Assembly: GCF_002803065.1 (NCBI RefSeq)
Contig: NZ_NNBL01000008.1
Location: 62,001-126,000 of the forward strand
Reading direction: 5' to 3'
From: Streptomyces sp. CB01635
GTDB taxonomy: Bacteria > Actinomycetota > Actinomycetes > Streptomycetales > Streptomycetaceae
Length of the DNA stretch: 64,000 nucleotides
In this document: piece by piece, positions 8,744 through 17,353 of the stretch
Layout: every line of letters starts with the position of its first letter
Position numbering within the stretch: the first letter of the stretch is position 1
Notes under the pieces: generated by a model
Database searches by the model: none
The model's input: the letters and a program-made list of their open reading frames with translations, nothing else
Told to the model about the DNA's origin: nothing
Program-made: the position numbers and the translations under genes

Positions 8744-9994
8744 TCATCCTCCTGGGAGTGAGGGCGCTGGAAGTTCGATACGTACCGTGAGTCCGCCCTT
8801 GGGGTTCGCGCTCGCGGTGGCCGTGCCGTGGTGGGCCGAAGCGATCGAGCGGACGATGGCCAGGCCGAGGCCGTGCCCCGAACGGTCGCTGCTGACCCGG
8901 GACCGGGCCCGGTAGAAGGGTTCGAAGAGCTGGTCCACAACGGCTTTGTCCACGTGCGGGCCGGTGTTCTCGACCTCCATGACCACCGCTGCGTCCCGGT
9001 CCCGGAAGACGGAAAGGCGGACGTCGCCGTTCCAGGAAACGTTGTGGACGAGGGCGTTGTCGAGAAGGTTGAGGACCAACTGCCGCAGCAGGGTGGCGTT
9101 TCCGGCCACCTCGCAGGTCTCGCAGCCCGATTCTGTGTCCACGTCGAGACGGATGCCGCGTGCCGACGCCTGCGCGGAGCGTTCGGCGGCGGCCCGTTCC
9201 GCGAGCTCGGCCAGGTCTACCGGATTCGGGTCGAAGGGGGCGTGGTCAGCGCTTGCCAGGTCGAGCAGCGCGCGTACGACACTGATGTTGCGTTCGTTGG
9301 TCTCCCGCAGCATCGGGGCGAGCTCGGCGAACGCCTCGCCGGTGGAGTCGTCGCCGGCGACCTGGAGCGCGGCCCTGGTGGTGGCCAGCGGGGTGAGCAG
9401 TTCGTGGGAGGCGTTGGCGGCGAACCGCTGGTGCGCGGCGAAGGACTCCTCCAGGCGGGCCAGCATGGTGTCGAAGGTGTCGGCGAGACGTTTGAGCTCG
9501 TCGGCGGGGCCTTCCGCGCGGATACGGTCTTTCAGGTTGCCGTCCGCCGCCTTGGCGGCGGCCTCGCTGATGGAGTGCAGGGGTGCGAGCAGCCGCTTGG
9601 AGAGCAGCCAGCCGGCGCCGAGGCCGATCGTCAGCACCAGGAGCACCCCGCCGACGGAGACCAGCAGGACAGTGTTCCAGACGTCTTCCTTGCTGGAGAT
9701 GTCGCCGAGGTTCTTGGTCTTCGAGCCCGGCTGGATGCCGGAGGGCTGGATGGGAGAGGGCTGTGGTGTGGGGCTCTGGGGCGAGGGGCTGGCCGGTGTC
9801 CCGGGCGATGCCTGGATGAATGAGGAGCCAGGCGGGGCGATCACCGTCGTGCTGAGATCGTATGTCGGCAGGAAGCGCATCCCGGTGTAGATGATCGTGA
9901 CCATCAGCGCCGCGCACACCCCGAGTGCCGCCGCGAATCCGAGGAAGAGGCGGGTGTGGATGCTCAGGCTCCGGATGCGGACCGGCCGCATCAC
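8744..9994 (-). CDS. Sensor histidine kinase (EnvZ/OmpR-type two-component system)
   Basis: A 416-residue membrane kinase. Helix 1 (about residues 14-37) and helix 2 (about 109-131) flank a short extracellular loop rich in Pro and Ser. A HAMP linker (LLAPLHSISEAAAKAADGN) is followed by the HisKA box FAANASHELLTPLATTRAAL, with the phosphate acceptor at His197. The HATPase domain shows the N box LNLLDNALVHN, then ENTGPHVD and the G box SGHGLGLAIVRS. The start at 9994 overlaps the stop of the response regulator gene by four bases, so the two are translationally coupled. The extracellular loop is probably too small for a separate ligand domain. The divergent ABC transporter is the likely target or signal partner. 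The stimulus is unknown. Confidence 0.92.
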   Translation of the reverse strand: MMRPVRIRSLSIHTRLFLGFAAALGVCAALMVTIIYTGMRFLPTYDLSTTVIAPPGSSFIQASPGTPASPSPQSPTPQPSPIQPSGIQPGSKTKNLGDISSKEDVWNTVLLVSVGGVLLVLTIGLGAGWLLSKRLLAPLHSISEAAAKAADGNLKDRIRAEGPADELKRLADTFDTMLARLEESFAAHQRFAANASHELLTPLATTRAALQVAGDDSTGEAFAELAPMLRETNERNISVVRALLDLASADHAPFDPNPVDLAELAERAAAERSAQASARGIRLDVDTESGCETCEVAGNATLLRQLVLNLLDNALVHNVSWNGDVRLSVFRDRDAAVVMEVENTGPHVDKAVVDQLFEPFYRARSRVSSDRSGHGLGLAIVRSIASAHHGTATASANPKGGLTVRIELPAPSLPGG

Positions 9995-10653
9995 TCGGTC
10001 CCCAGGTAGTAGCCGGCGCTGATCGCGGTGTGCACCAGCTGTGGTTCGCCGAGTTTCTTGCGCAGGGTGTGCACGACGAGGCGTACCGCGTTGGTGAGCG
10101 GATCAGTGTGCGCGTCCCAGGCTTTGTCCAGGAGGTACTCGGCGCTCAGCACCCCGCCGTCGGCGCGCATCAGGAGTTCCAGGACGGCGAGTTCCTTCGG
10201 TGTGAGCCTCACCTCGGTGTCTGCCCGGGTGACGAGGCGGCGGTGGGTGTCCAGGCGGACGTCGGCGAAGGTGAGGACGGGAGCGTGGACCATGGGGGTG
10301 CGGCGGTACAGGGCACGCAGGCGGGCGACGAGTTCGGGAAAGTCGAAGGGCTTGGCGAGATAGTCGTCAGCGCCCAGCCCCAGGCCCTCGACCTTGTCTC
10401 CGAGGCGCCCGGCGGCGGTCAGCATCAGGATGCGGCAGCCGAGGTCCATGGCGACGATGCGACGGCACACCTCGTCGCCGTGCACCTCGGGCAGGTCCCG
10501 GTCCAGGACCAGCACGTCGTAGTCGTAGACGGCGACCCGCTCCAGAGCCGCCGCCCCGTCATGCACCACATCGACCGCGATGGCCTCCTTGCGCAGCCCG
10601 ATCTCCAGGACCCGGGCCATGTACTGCTCGTCCTCGACCACCAGCACCCGCAC
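9991..10653 (-). CDS. OmpR/PhoB-family response regulator
   Basis: A 220-residue regulator. The receiver domain begins VRVLVVEDE and has its phosphoryl acceptor in LVLDRDLPEV (Asp51 from the GTG at 10653) and the conserved lysine in DDYLAKPFDFPEL. The winged-helix DNA-binding domain ends with RLVVHTLRKKLGEPQLVHT and a tyrosine-rich wing. The GTG at 10653 has AAGG nine bases upstream; a TTG at 10662 is the in-frame alternative but would sit directly on that site. It is the first gene of the pair with the kinase. Being divergent from the ABC transporter genes, it probably binds the intergenic region and controls both transcripts. Confidence 0.92.
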   Translation of the reverse strand: MRVLVVEDEQYMARVLEIGLRKEAIAVDVVHDGAAALERVAVYDYDVLVLDRDLPEVHGDEVCRRIVAMDLGCRILMLTAAGRLGDKVEGLGLGADDYLAKPFDFPELVARLRALYRRTPMVHAPVLTFADVRLDTHRRLVTRADTEVRLTPKELAVLELLMRADGGVLSAEYLLDKAWDAHTDPLTNAVRLVVHTLRKKLGEPQLVHTAISAGYYLGTE

Positions 10654-10832
10654 GCGCGACAACCTTTTCTTTTCGTGAATTTACCGGGACGGATCCCGGC
10701 ACTACTCCGCGATATCTGATTCATGCCGAATCTGTCTTATCAGACGGCGTATTTGATTCGTGTATGAGCTGTCCGGCAACGGACGGAACTCGCAAACATC
10801 CGTCAAAACCCCGCCCTACTAGCGTGGTTTGC
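10654..10832. promoter_or_regulatory. Divergent control region between two-component and ABC transporter genes
   Basis: This AT-richer 179 bp separates the two operons. A TACTAG hexamer at 10817-10822 lies 10 bases before the GTG at 10833, and no Shine-Dalgarno sequence is seen there. That spacing suggests a -10 element and a leaderless transporter transcript. No operator repeat was defined. Confidence 0.4.
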
Positions 10833-12272
10833 GTGAACCTTTTCAAGAGAGCCTGGTGGCGACTGCGAGGCCATCTGGGCAAAACGGTAATGCTCGTAGG
10901 ACTGTTCTTCGTCATATGCACCCTGGTCCTGTCCGGCTTCCTGATCCGGTCCGCCGCGGCCCGCGCCGCCGACTCGGCCAAGGGGAACGTGGGCGTGGTG
11001 GCGACGATGCAGCTGGACGTGGACGCGTTGATCAACTCGGGCGGGGGGTCGGCCGGCGATGGTGCCCAGCCCGGCCTCATCGGCTCGAAGGGCGATCTGC
11101 ACAGCAAGCTCGTGGACAAGATCTGCAAGTCGTCGGTCGTGGCGCAGTGCAACTACACCGTGGACAGTGGGGCGGCCCCCACCCGCCGGCTGAAGCTTCA
11201 TCAGCCGGTTCCCGCGCCGACCGGGCAGGACACCACAGGTACGGACCTCTTCAAGGCGTCCGGTGTTCGGGACCTGGATTCGGTCAAGGGGTTCCACAAC
11301 GGCGACTCGAAGATCCTCTCCGGCTCCGGGCTCAAGCGGGACAGCAAGAGCGACATGATCGTCATCGAGGAGCGGGTGGCCGAGGACAACCGCCTCAAGG
11401 TCGGCGACAAGATCAAGCTCAGGGTGGGTGAGATCGATCCCGGGAAGGGCGGGATGAGCACCAAGGAGGTCGAGTTCACCGTCGGCGGCATCTACAAGAA
11501 CGACACCGCCGACACGGGCTCGTACGTACCGGCGGTGGCCGACCCCTCGAACCAGATCTACGTCACCCCGGAAGGTGCGACCCGCCTGCAGGGCAAGGAA
11601 CCTGCCGCCGGCGGAGCGGCCCTCCGCGAAGCCACCTTCGCCCTGCGCAACCCCGACGACCTCGGCAAGCTGAAGGACGACGCGAAGGCGGCCGGCGCCG
11701 ACCTCGAGATCTTCCCGATCAGCGTCAACGACAAGCAGTACAAAGCCCTGGTCGGCCCGATCAACAAAACGGCGGACTTCGCCTCTCTCACGGTCTGGCT
11801 GGTCGCGATCGCAGGCACCGTCATCCTCGCCCTGATCATCGCCTCCAACATGCGCGAACGCCGCAAGGAGCTGGGCATTCTGCTCTCGCTGGGTGAGAAG
11901 AAGCCCAAGCTGCTCGGCCAGCACTTGGTGGAGGTGGTCGCCTGCGCGGTCCTGGCGATCGGCTTCGCCGCCACCGGCAGCCAGTTCATCGCCCAGGGCA
12001 TCGGCGACCAGCTGCTCTCCAGCCAGGTCTCCTCCGCCGAGGACTCCGCTGCCGACCAGGGTCCCCAGAAGGACCCGTCCGACCCCAACGGGCTCAAGAA
12101 GCAGGACACCCCGCAGAGCAAGCCCATCGACTCCATGGACATCGAACTCGGCGCGGGCGACATCGGTGCGGTCGGCGCCACCGGCCTGGGCATCGCCGCC
12201 CTGGCCACCATCGTCCCCGGCACGCGCATCCTGCGTCTCGACCCGCGCGACATCCTGACGAAGGGCGACTGA
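10833..12272 (+). CDS. ABC transporter permease, FtsX/MacB type
   Basis: A protein of 479 residues from the GTG at 10833 (VNLFKRAWWRLRGH), chosen because the preceding codons lack any permease character. The first helix (TVMLVGLFFVICTLVLSGFLI) is followed by a large extracellular domain of about 290 residues with MacB-like features (ERVAEDNRLKVGDKIKL, FTVGGIYKN). Then comes the FtsX core, VWLVAIAGTVILALIIASN, the cytoplasmic RRKELGILLSLGEKK coupling motif, and two more helices. An acidic Ser/Asp/Pro-rich loop lies between the last two. The ATPase gene follows after one base. Such systems export peptides or lipids, or sense and relieve envelope attack; the divergent kinase/regulator pair fits an envelope-stress or antimicrobial-peptide module. 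Confidence 0.88.
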   Translation: MNLFKRAWWRLRGHLGKTVMLVGLFFVICTLVLSGFLIRSAAARAADSAKGNVGVVATMQLDVDALINSGGGSAGDGAQPGLIGSKGDLHSKLVDKICKSSVVAQCNYTVDSGAAPTRRLKLHQPVPAPTGQDTTGTDLFKASGVRDLDSVKGFHNGDSKILSGSGLKRDSKSDMIVIEERVAEDNRLKVGDKIKLRVGEIDPGKGGMSTKEVEFTVGGIYKNDTADTGSYVPAVADPSNQIYVTPEGATRLQGKEPAAGGAALREATFALRNPDDLGKLKDDAKAAGADLEIFPISVNDKQYKALVGPINKTADFASLTVWLVAIAGTVILALIIASNMRERRKELGILLSLGEKKPKLLGQHLVEVVACAVLAIGFAATGSQFIAQGIGDQLLSSQVSSAEDSAADQGPQKDPSDPNGLKKQDTPQSKPIDSMDIELGAGDIGAVGATGLGIAALATIVPGTRILRLDPRDILTKGD

Positions 12273-12273
12273 C

Positions 12274-12948
12274 GTGACCACCCCGATCCTCCAGCTGACC
12301 GGCGTCAGCCGCGCCTACCAGTCCGGCAACAGCCGCCGCACCGTCCTCAAGGACGTCAACTACTCATTCGACGCAGGCAGGATGTACTCCGTCATCGGCC
12401 CCTCCGGCAGCGGCAAGACCACCCTCCTGTCTCTGGCCAGCGGCCTCGACTCGCCCACCCAGGGCAGCATCCGCTTCCGCGGCGAGGACGTCGCCGAGAT
12501 CGGCCTCGGGCGCTACCGCAACCGCCACGTGGCGACGGTCTTCCAGTCGCTGAACCTGCTCACCTACATGACAGCGGTGCAGAACATCACCTCCGCCATG
12601 GAAATCACCGGGGTGAAGGGCGGCAACAAGAAGCAGCGCGCCGTCCAACTCCTGGGCCTGCTGGGCGTGGACGAGGACGACCAGCACCGCCGCACGCTTG
12701 AGCTCTCCGGCGGCCAGCAGCAGCGCGTCGCCATCGCCCGCGCCCTGGCATGCGAGGTCGACATCCTCTTCGCCGACGAACCCACCGGCAGCCTCGACCA
12801 GGACACCGCCGACGGGATCATCGAGGTGTTCCGCAAGCTGGCGCACGACGACGGAAGGTGCGTGATCCTGGTGACCCACTCCCGTGAGGTCGCCGACGCC
12901 TCGGACGAAGTGGTCCGACTCAAGCGCGGCAAACTCATGACGATCTGA
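12274..12948 (+). CDS. ABC transporter ATP-binding protein, MacB/LolD type
   Basis: A 224-residue ATPase. Walker A is GPSGSGKTT, the Q loop is FQSLNLL, the signature is LSGGQQQRVAIARAL, Walker B is DILFADEPTGSLD and the H loop is VTHSREV. GTG at 12274 lies one base after the stop of the permease gene, so the two are co-translated. It should form a homodimer under two FtsX-type permeases and work as a mechanotransmitting pump at the cytoplasmic membrane. LolD/MacB-type ATPases of this size are energising subunits without fused membrane parts. Confidence 0.94.
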   Translation: MTTPILQLTGVSRAYQSGNSRRTVLKDVNYSFDAGRMYSVIGPSGSGKTTLLSLASGLDSPTQGSIRFRGEDVAEIGLGRYRNRHVATVFQSLNLLTYMTAVQNITSAMEITGVKGGNKKQRAVQLLGLLGVDEDDQHRRTLELSGGQQQRVAIARALACEVDILFADEPTGSLDQDTADGIIEVFRKLAHDDGRCVILVTHSREVADASDEVVRLKRGKLMTI

Positions 12949-13271
12949 TCCGGCGCACGCGGCATGTGGGAGGGCTCGGGTTCCCCGACCACCAGGGGGC
13001 TTGTGCCCTCCCACGCCGTATCGGCAACACCAGTACGGCGTGAACTCCGGCCGCCAAAAGAACGTTCCATCCCGGTTGGGTAGTTGGGCTCGTGGTTCAA
13101 GTGTTGTGCCGGTCACGCCAGTTCGGAGTGGAGTCGCGAGTGAGTCTGCGGCCATTGGCCAGTCGTGATTGCCCGCTGGCGGCCACTTGACGGGAGTCGT
13201 CCGGCCGCCGGCGGGCGCACTGCGTTGATGGTGCGGGGCGCCTGCCCGACGGCTGCCTCGGGCAGCCGAGG
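12949..13271. other. Intergenic stretch between convergent genes
   Basis: No gene is seen. Near its right end the inverted repeat 13242-13249 / 13258-13265 (CTGCCCGA and its complement, 8-base loop) lies just beyond the stop of the leftward oxidoreductase gene and may be its terminator. Confidence 0.5.
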
Positions 13272-14189
13272 CTACGGCCGGAGAACGATCTTGCCGTGAG
13301 TGTGCTGCCGTTCCAGCTCGCGGAACGCGTCTCGCACCCGCTCGAGCGGGTAGGCGTGGGCGATCGGAACTTTCAGCTCCCCCCGCGCAGCAAGCCGGGC
13401 CAGTTCACCGAGCACGACCGCGCACGCCGCCGCACCTTCTCCGTAGGTCCCTGCTCCGACCTTGGCCGCGGCCTGCCAATTGCTGATCGTGTTGATCCGT
13501 TCGGGCCGCACACCCAACTCCACTGCCAGTTCCACGTAGCCGTCGCCGAACGTGTCGATGAACGCGTCGACGTTCCCTCCGGAAGCCTGCCGGATCCGGT
13601 CCGCCACGCCCTCCCCGTACGCGACCGGGACAACTCCACGATCCCTCAGCCAGGCGTGGTTCCGCTCGCTCGCCAGGCCGATCACCGTGGCGCCACTCCG
13701 CCGCGCGAGCTGCACGGCAAGAGACCCGACGCCGCCCGCCGCACCGGACACCACGACCGTGTCGGCCGGCCCGGGGTCCACCGCGAACACTGTGGCGTAT
13801 GCAGTCGTGCCGGCCACGTACAACGACCCTGCCACGTCCCAGGACAGCCCCTTGGGACGGGAGACCACGTTCACGTCGTCGACCACGACGAACTCCGCAT
13901 GGCTCGCCCTGCGATGGGTGAAGCCCAACACCTCATCGCCCACGGAGAAGCCGCGCACGTGCGGACCGACTTCCACCACGACGCCGGCCAGATCGCTGCC
14001 CTGCCCAGAGGGGAACGCCGCCGGCCAGCGTTCGTGCAGCGCGCCCGTGCGGATATGCGCCTCGCCCGGCTGGATCCCGGCCGCGCGGACCTCGACCAGC
14101 ACCTGCGCGGGCCCGGGTACCGGCCGTTCCACCTCCTCCACCCGCAGCACATCGATCCCGCCGTACTCGTGGAACCGCACCGCCTTCAT
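13272..14189 (-). CDS. NAD(P)-dependent quinone oxidoreductase-like MDR enzyme
   Basis: A 305-residue medium-chain reductase. The GroES-like N-terminal part (MKAVRFHEYGGIDVLRVEEV) lacks the cysteines that bind zinc in alcohol dehydrogenases. The Rossmann part carries VSGAAGGVGSLAVQLARRSG near residues 147-166. This is the zinc-free quinone/enone reductase subgroup, which reduces quinones, enones or aldehydes with NADPH in the cytoplasm. It ends with the family-typical HGKIVLRP. The gene is monocistronic; the substrate cannot be deduced from its neighbours. Confidence 0.9.
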   Translation of the reverse strand: MKAVRFHEYGGIDVLRVEEVERPVPGPAQVLVEVRAAGIQPGEAHIRTGALHERWPAAFPSGQGSDLAGVVVEVGPHVRGFSVGDEVLGFTHRRASHAEFVVVDDVNVVSRPKGLSWDVAGSLYVAGTTAYATVFAVDPGPADTVVVSGAAGGVGSLAVQLARRSGATVIGLASERNHAWLRDRGVVPVAYGEGVADRIRQASGGNVDAFIDTFGDGYVELAVELGVRPERINTISNWQAAAKVGAGTYGEGAAACAVVLGELARLAARGELKVPIAHAYPLERVRDAFRELERQHTHGKIVLRP

Positions 14190-14401
14190 CGCGTGATCAC
14201 CGCTCTCCTCGTTCGTACAAGGCTTGGACGGCCACGCGCCGGATGGCTACACATCGACCGTGCCATCGCACCCAACGGCTGAGCAGCAGAGCGGTATTCC
14301 CCCGGGCGGCGCCGACGACAGGGGCAAAGTCCGCGCCACCGTCGACCTCACCGACATGCTCCAGCCGTAGTTCGTGGTGACCCGTGGGGCAGAGTAAGGG
14401 C

Positions 14402-14905
14402 ATGTCTACGTACGAGACGATGTCGTTCCACCTTCAGACCGAGCGGCTGACACTGCGGCCGTGGGCGGAGTCGGACGCCGCTGAGCTCTGCGCCCTCGTC
14501 TCCGAACGCGGCAAGGGGGCGCCCACGGTTGAGCACACCCGGACGTCCATCGCGGAGCTGCTCACCGCGACGGCGACAACGGGGATCGCCCTGTTGCCCA
14601 TCCAGCGCCGTGCCGAAGGCGACTTCATCGGCTATTGCGGGTTGACCATCGGCCGCTCCACCCTGGAGGAGCCTGAAATCGCGTATGAGTTGTTCCAGCA
14701 CGCGCATGGCCGTGGCTACGCCACCGAGGCGGCCGGCGCAGTGCTCGATGCCGCTGTTGCCACCGGGCGGAAACGGCTCTGGGCGACCGTCGGCGCGTGG
14801 AACGCACCGTCGTTCCGTGTTCTTGAGAAACTCGAGTTCGAGCGGGATCACGTTTCCACGGACGACAGCGGTGAAGTTGTATGGCTCACACGCTCGCTGC
14901 CGTGA
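14402..14905 (+). CDS. GNAT family N-acetyltransferase, RimJ/RimL type
   Basis: A 167-residue acetyltransferase beginning ATG 14402; a GTG six codons upstream is possible. It starts LQTERLTLRPWAESDAAELC, carries the acetyl-CoA pyrophosphate loop in HAHGRGYATEAAGAVLDAA (Q/RxxGxG/A pattern) and ends with NAPSFRVLEKLEFER. This is the subgroup that acetylates ribosomal protein N-termini or small amines. The target is unknown. It is convergent with the SUKH-Lsr2 pseudogene. Confidence 0.88.
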   Translation: MSTYETMSFHLQTERLTLRPWAESDAAELCALVSERGKGAPTVEHTRTSIAELLTATATTGIALLPIQRRAEGDFIGYCGLTIGRSTLEEPEIAYELFQHAHGRGYATEAAGAVLDAAVATGRKRLWATVGAWNAPSFRVLEKLEFERDHVSTDDSGEVVWLTRSLP

Positions 14906-14952
14906 CGGTTCAGCCGGGCCGGGAATGAGCGGTACCCCGGCCGGTAGGTCGG

Positions 14953-15637
14953 TCAGGTGCTGTCGGCTTCCCGCCATGCTGTGATGATCGCGGCTGGAAT
15001 GCGCCCCCGTACGGGTACGTCGTAACCGTGTCACGAGCCCAGGCACGGATGGTGTTGGAGTCCATCGTCCTGCTGGCGCGTGTGGTGATGCGGGTGGGGC
15101 TCTGGCCCGGTCCAACTGGCGGTGAGGGGGTGAACGTAGCGCCTTCCAAGACCAGGCTGTCCGGGAAGAGCGGGGCGTGCAGTCGGCCGCTGAGGACGGC
15201 GACGAGGAAGGCCGTGAGCGAGCCGTCGAAGGTGAACCACTGTGGTCCGCGAGCTTCGTTGACGGTCAGGGTCCACGCGTCGGGCGAGTTCGCAGGGTCT
15301 GTGTGCCAAAAGGCGTACTCGCCGTTGTCGCTCACCGCGATGGGGAACAGGTCCCGGGCCGGATAGGGACGATTCGCTTCCGCTGCCGGTCGCGTTCGAG
15401 TTGTTGTCGGACGACGGCGGTCATCGGGCCGGTGAGAACGATCCAGTCGGTGGCGCCGCGCGTGTGGCGCAGGCTGAGGAAGTCACAGAAGGAGCCGGGC
15501 CCATAGGCAGTGGCGACCTGCTGGTAGTCGTCGGGCAGCGCGAACCCGAGCGTGTCTTGGACCGCGCGCCAGTCAACGGCAGGCGGATTCGCCGGGGGCG
15601 GGCAGAGTTGCCTGAGCTGATCGAAAGGCGTCGTCAC
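14953..15637 (-). pseudogene. SUKH (SMI1/KNR4) domain protein with Lsr2-like DNA-binding tail, two frameshifts
   Basis: From the GTG at 15637, eight bases behind AAGGA, the first frame gives a SUKH N-terminus (TLGFALPDDYQQVATAYGPG, FCDFLSLRHT). At about 15370 the frame moves by one base: AEANRPYPARDLFPIAVSDN continues in the new frame with GEYAFWHTD and WFTFDGSLTAFLVAVLSG. Near 15030 a second shift is needed to reach GYDVPVRGRIPAAIITAW, the end of an Lsr2 C-terminal domain (the helical part that grips AT-rich minor groove through R-G-R). The stop is at 14953-14955. SUKH proteins are immunity partners of polymorphic toxins in many bacteria. The natural fusion to an Lsr2 tail is the notable point; the shifts could also be sequence errors. 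Confidence 0.7.
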
Positions 15638-15816
15638 GGGAGGAGTCCTTGGCGGTGGCACTGCTGTTGGTCATGGGCGGGGTTCGTCATGGGGATGTTC
15701 AGGGAGATGCCTCGGTTTCCGTGGGCGCGCTCGAACAGCAGGCTGCTGACCGACGTCGCGAAGCTCCCTGCGCCGGCGACGGTGAGGCAGAGCTCGGCGT
15801 CACGTCGCCCACGAGC

Positions 15817-16659
15817 TCACGGGTGTTCGCCGAGTTGGAGGAGGCCGGCGAGGGAGAAGCACAGGGCGCCGGTGAGGGTGCCCCAGTTGGCGATGTCGGC
15901 GTTGACGAGGCTTTCGGTGGCGGGGCGCGTGTAGGCAGCGAGCGCGGAGACCATGAAGAGGGCAGAGCCGAGCTGGTTCACGGCGACGATCCACCAGCCG
16001 AGGCTGTCCGGGCGAACCCGGGGCCGGCCATGGCAGATCTCGACCAATCCCAGGTGGCCGGAGACCAGGAAGAGGGAGCAGCCGATCACGTCGGGCGCCC
16101 AGATCAGCCGGTTGACCTGCTGGACGTTCAGGCCCTGCAGGAAGGAGTCCAGCAGGTCGACGGCGAAGACGAGGGTGCCCGCGAACAGGACGAAGGTGCT
16201 CAGCCAGTCCACCCGCATCGGTTCGTAACTCCACCACCGCCAGTGGGGGGTGACCAGTCGGCCTTCGCCGCCGTCTACGTGACGGGGCGCGTTGCTCACC
16301 TGGAGCAGTGAGACGTACCCGCCCGTGTTGAAGAACAGGCCGCCCACGAAGTAGATCGAGGCGGACTCGGTGGCGTCTCCGGAGCCGAACTGGGCGACGG
16401 TCGCGCCGGCGGCGAAGAATGCCCCGCCGATGACGAAGGCGGTCGCTGCGATGGCGTTGAGTCTGCGGAGCCGGGCGATGGCGACGGCGTCCGCACGGTT
16501 GTGCCGAGTGGTCGCCGTGCCGGGGGGACGGACGGCGAGTACTCCGCGCCGGCGCGCGAGCCGGGACTCCCACACAGCGGTGCCACCGCCGGGAGGGTGC
16601 CAGGTGAGCCGGGTGATGAACGGTCCCGCGCCATCGGCGCGCTGCACAGGTTGTCCCAC
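15817..16659 (-). CDS. Multi-pass membrane protein, possibly YrhK-like
   Basis: A 280-residue protein with a soluble N-terminus containing a Trp/Gly-rich stretch (TRLTWHPPGGGTAVWESR), followed by about six hydrophobic helices such as LNAIAATAFVIGGAFFAAGA and WLSTFVLFAGTLVFAVDLLD. The helix-loop pattern with repeated FxxGxxFF phrases resembles YrhK-domain proteins, but I cannot confirm the family. It ends in a short tail (LLQLGEHP). It stands alone. No function is proposed beyond an integral membrane location. Confidence 0.75.
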   Translation of the reverse strand: MGQPVQRADGAGPFITRLTWHPPGGGTAVWESRLARRRGVLAVRPPGTATTRHNRADAVAIARLRRLNAIAATAFVIGGAFFAAGATVAQFGSGDATESASIYFVGGLFFNTGGYVSLLQVSNAPRHVDGGEGRLVTPHWRWWSYEPMRVDWLSTFVLFAGTLVFAVDLLDSFLQGLNVQQVNRLIWAPDVIGCSLFLVSGHLGLVEICHGRPRVRPDSLGWWIVAVNQLGSALFMVSALAAYTRPATESLVNADIANWGTLTGALCFSLAGLLQLGEHP

Positions 16660-16946
16660 AGGCCGAGCTTAGAGATTCAGGAAGGACCGGGAAGCGGGCG
16701 AAACGCCGTCCTGCCGAGCCGCCACTGCAGCCTGCGGGGGTGAAGGATGGTTCCTGGCCGGTCCGGCCTAGGCGGCGGGATGCGGGGCGCGGCTGGTTCA
16801 TGCGGGTGAGACGGCGGCCATAGCGTCATCTTTTCCGGGGCCGATGGGTGGGCGTCCTTTGGCGCCGAGCCGCCACGGCCGGCGGCCGTAGGTGGAGCAC
16901 TTGGACCACCGTCAGACGCACCGACTACGCGAGCCCCATATCCCTC
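16660..16946. other. Gene-free stretch
   Basis: No coding signal is recognised. It should hold the promoter of the leftward membrane-protein gene and borders the second copy of the dispersed 54-bp repeat. Confidence 0.4.
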
Positions 16947-17000
16947 GGGGCTGATGCACGATCGGGTGACATCTGAACTCGCTTGCCCTGTGGGGCGGGT
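16947..17000. repeat. Dispersed 54-bp repeat, copy 2
   Basis: It matches 2327-2380 at 51 of 54 positions, in the same orientation and starting GGGGCTGATGCACGATCGGG. On the minus strand it directly follows the broken reading frame at 17001-17135, as expected if the repeat marks the edge of an insertion or recombination event. Confidence 0.7.
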
Positions 17001-17135
17001 GTCTTCAGCCTGCTGCAAAAGAATGGCCGACCACTTGCGCGAGCTGGTACTCGGCCGAAACCTGAAATCCTCGTAGAAGCGGTCCCAGACCCGTCGGTAC
17101 TCGACCTCTGGCAGCGCGACCACGGGATACTCCAT
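17001..17135 (-). pseudogene. N-terminal fragment of an unidentified protein
   Basis: From ATG 17135 about 45 codons read as an ordinary acidic-basic protein start (MEYPVVALPEVEYRRVWDRF, then a Phe/Arg-rich stretch). The frame then runs into the dispersed repeat. I do not recognise the family. The 218 bases upstream to 17353 hold no gene. Confidence 0.4.
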
Positions 17136-17353
17136 CGTGTCGGGATCCTATCGAGTCGCCTGAGTGGGGATCGGAGATAGAACGTTCACGAAAATCCGGA
17201 CAGAACCCTGAAAGCGACCACCCGCCGCTCGGGGTGACCCCACACATGCTCGATGGATCTCCCCAGCCGTGGGCGGTCTGATCCGCGACCGGATGCGGAT
17301 GCCGTCGGTCGCGAGGTCGCCCATCGGACCGGCCTCGCCGTTCACACTCTCAG

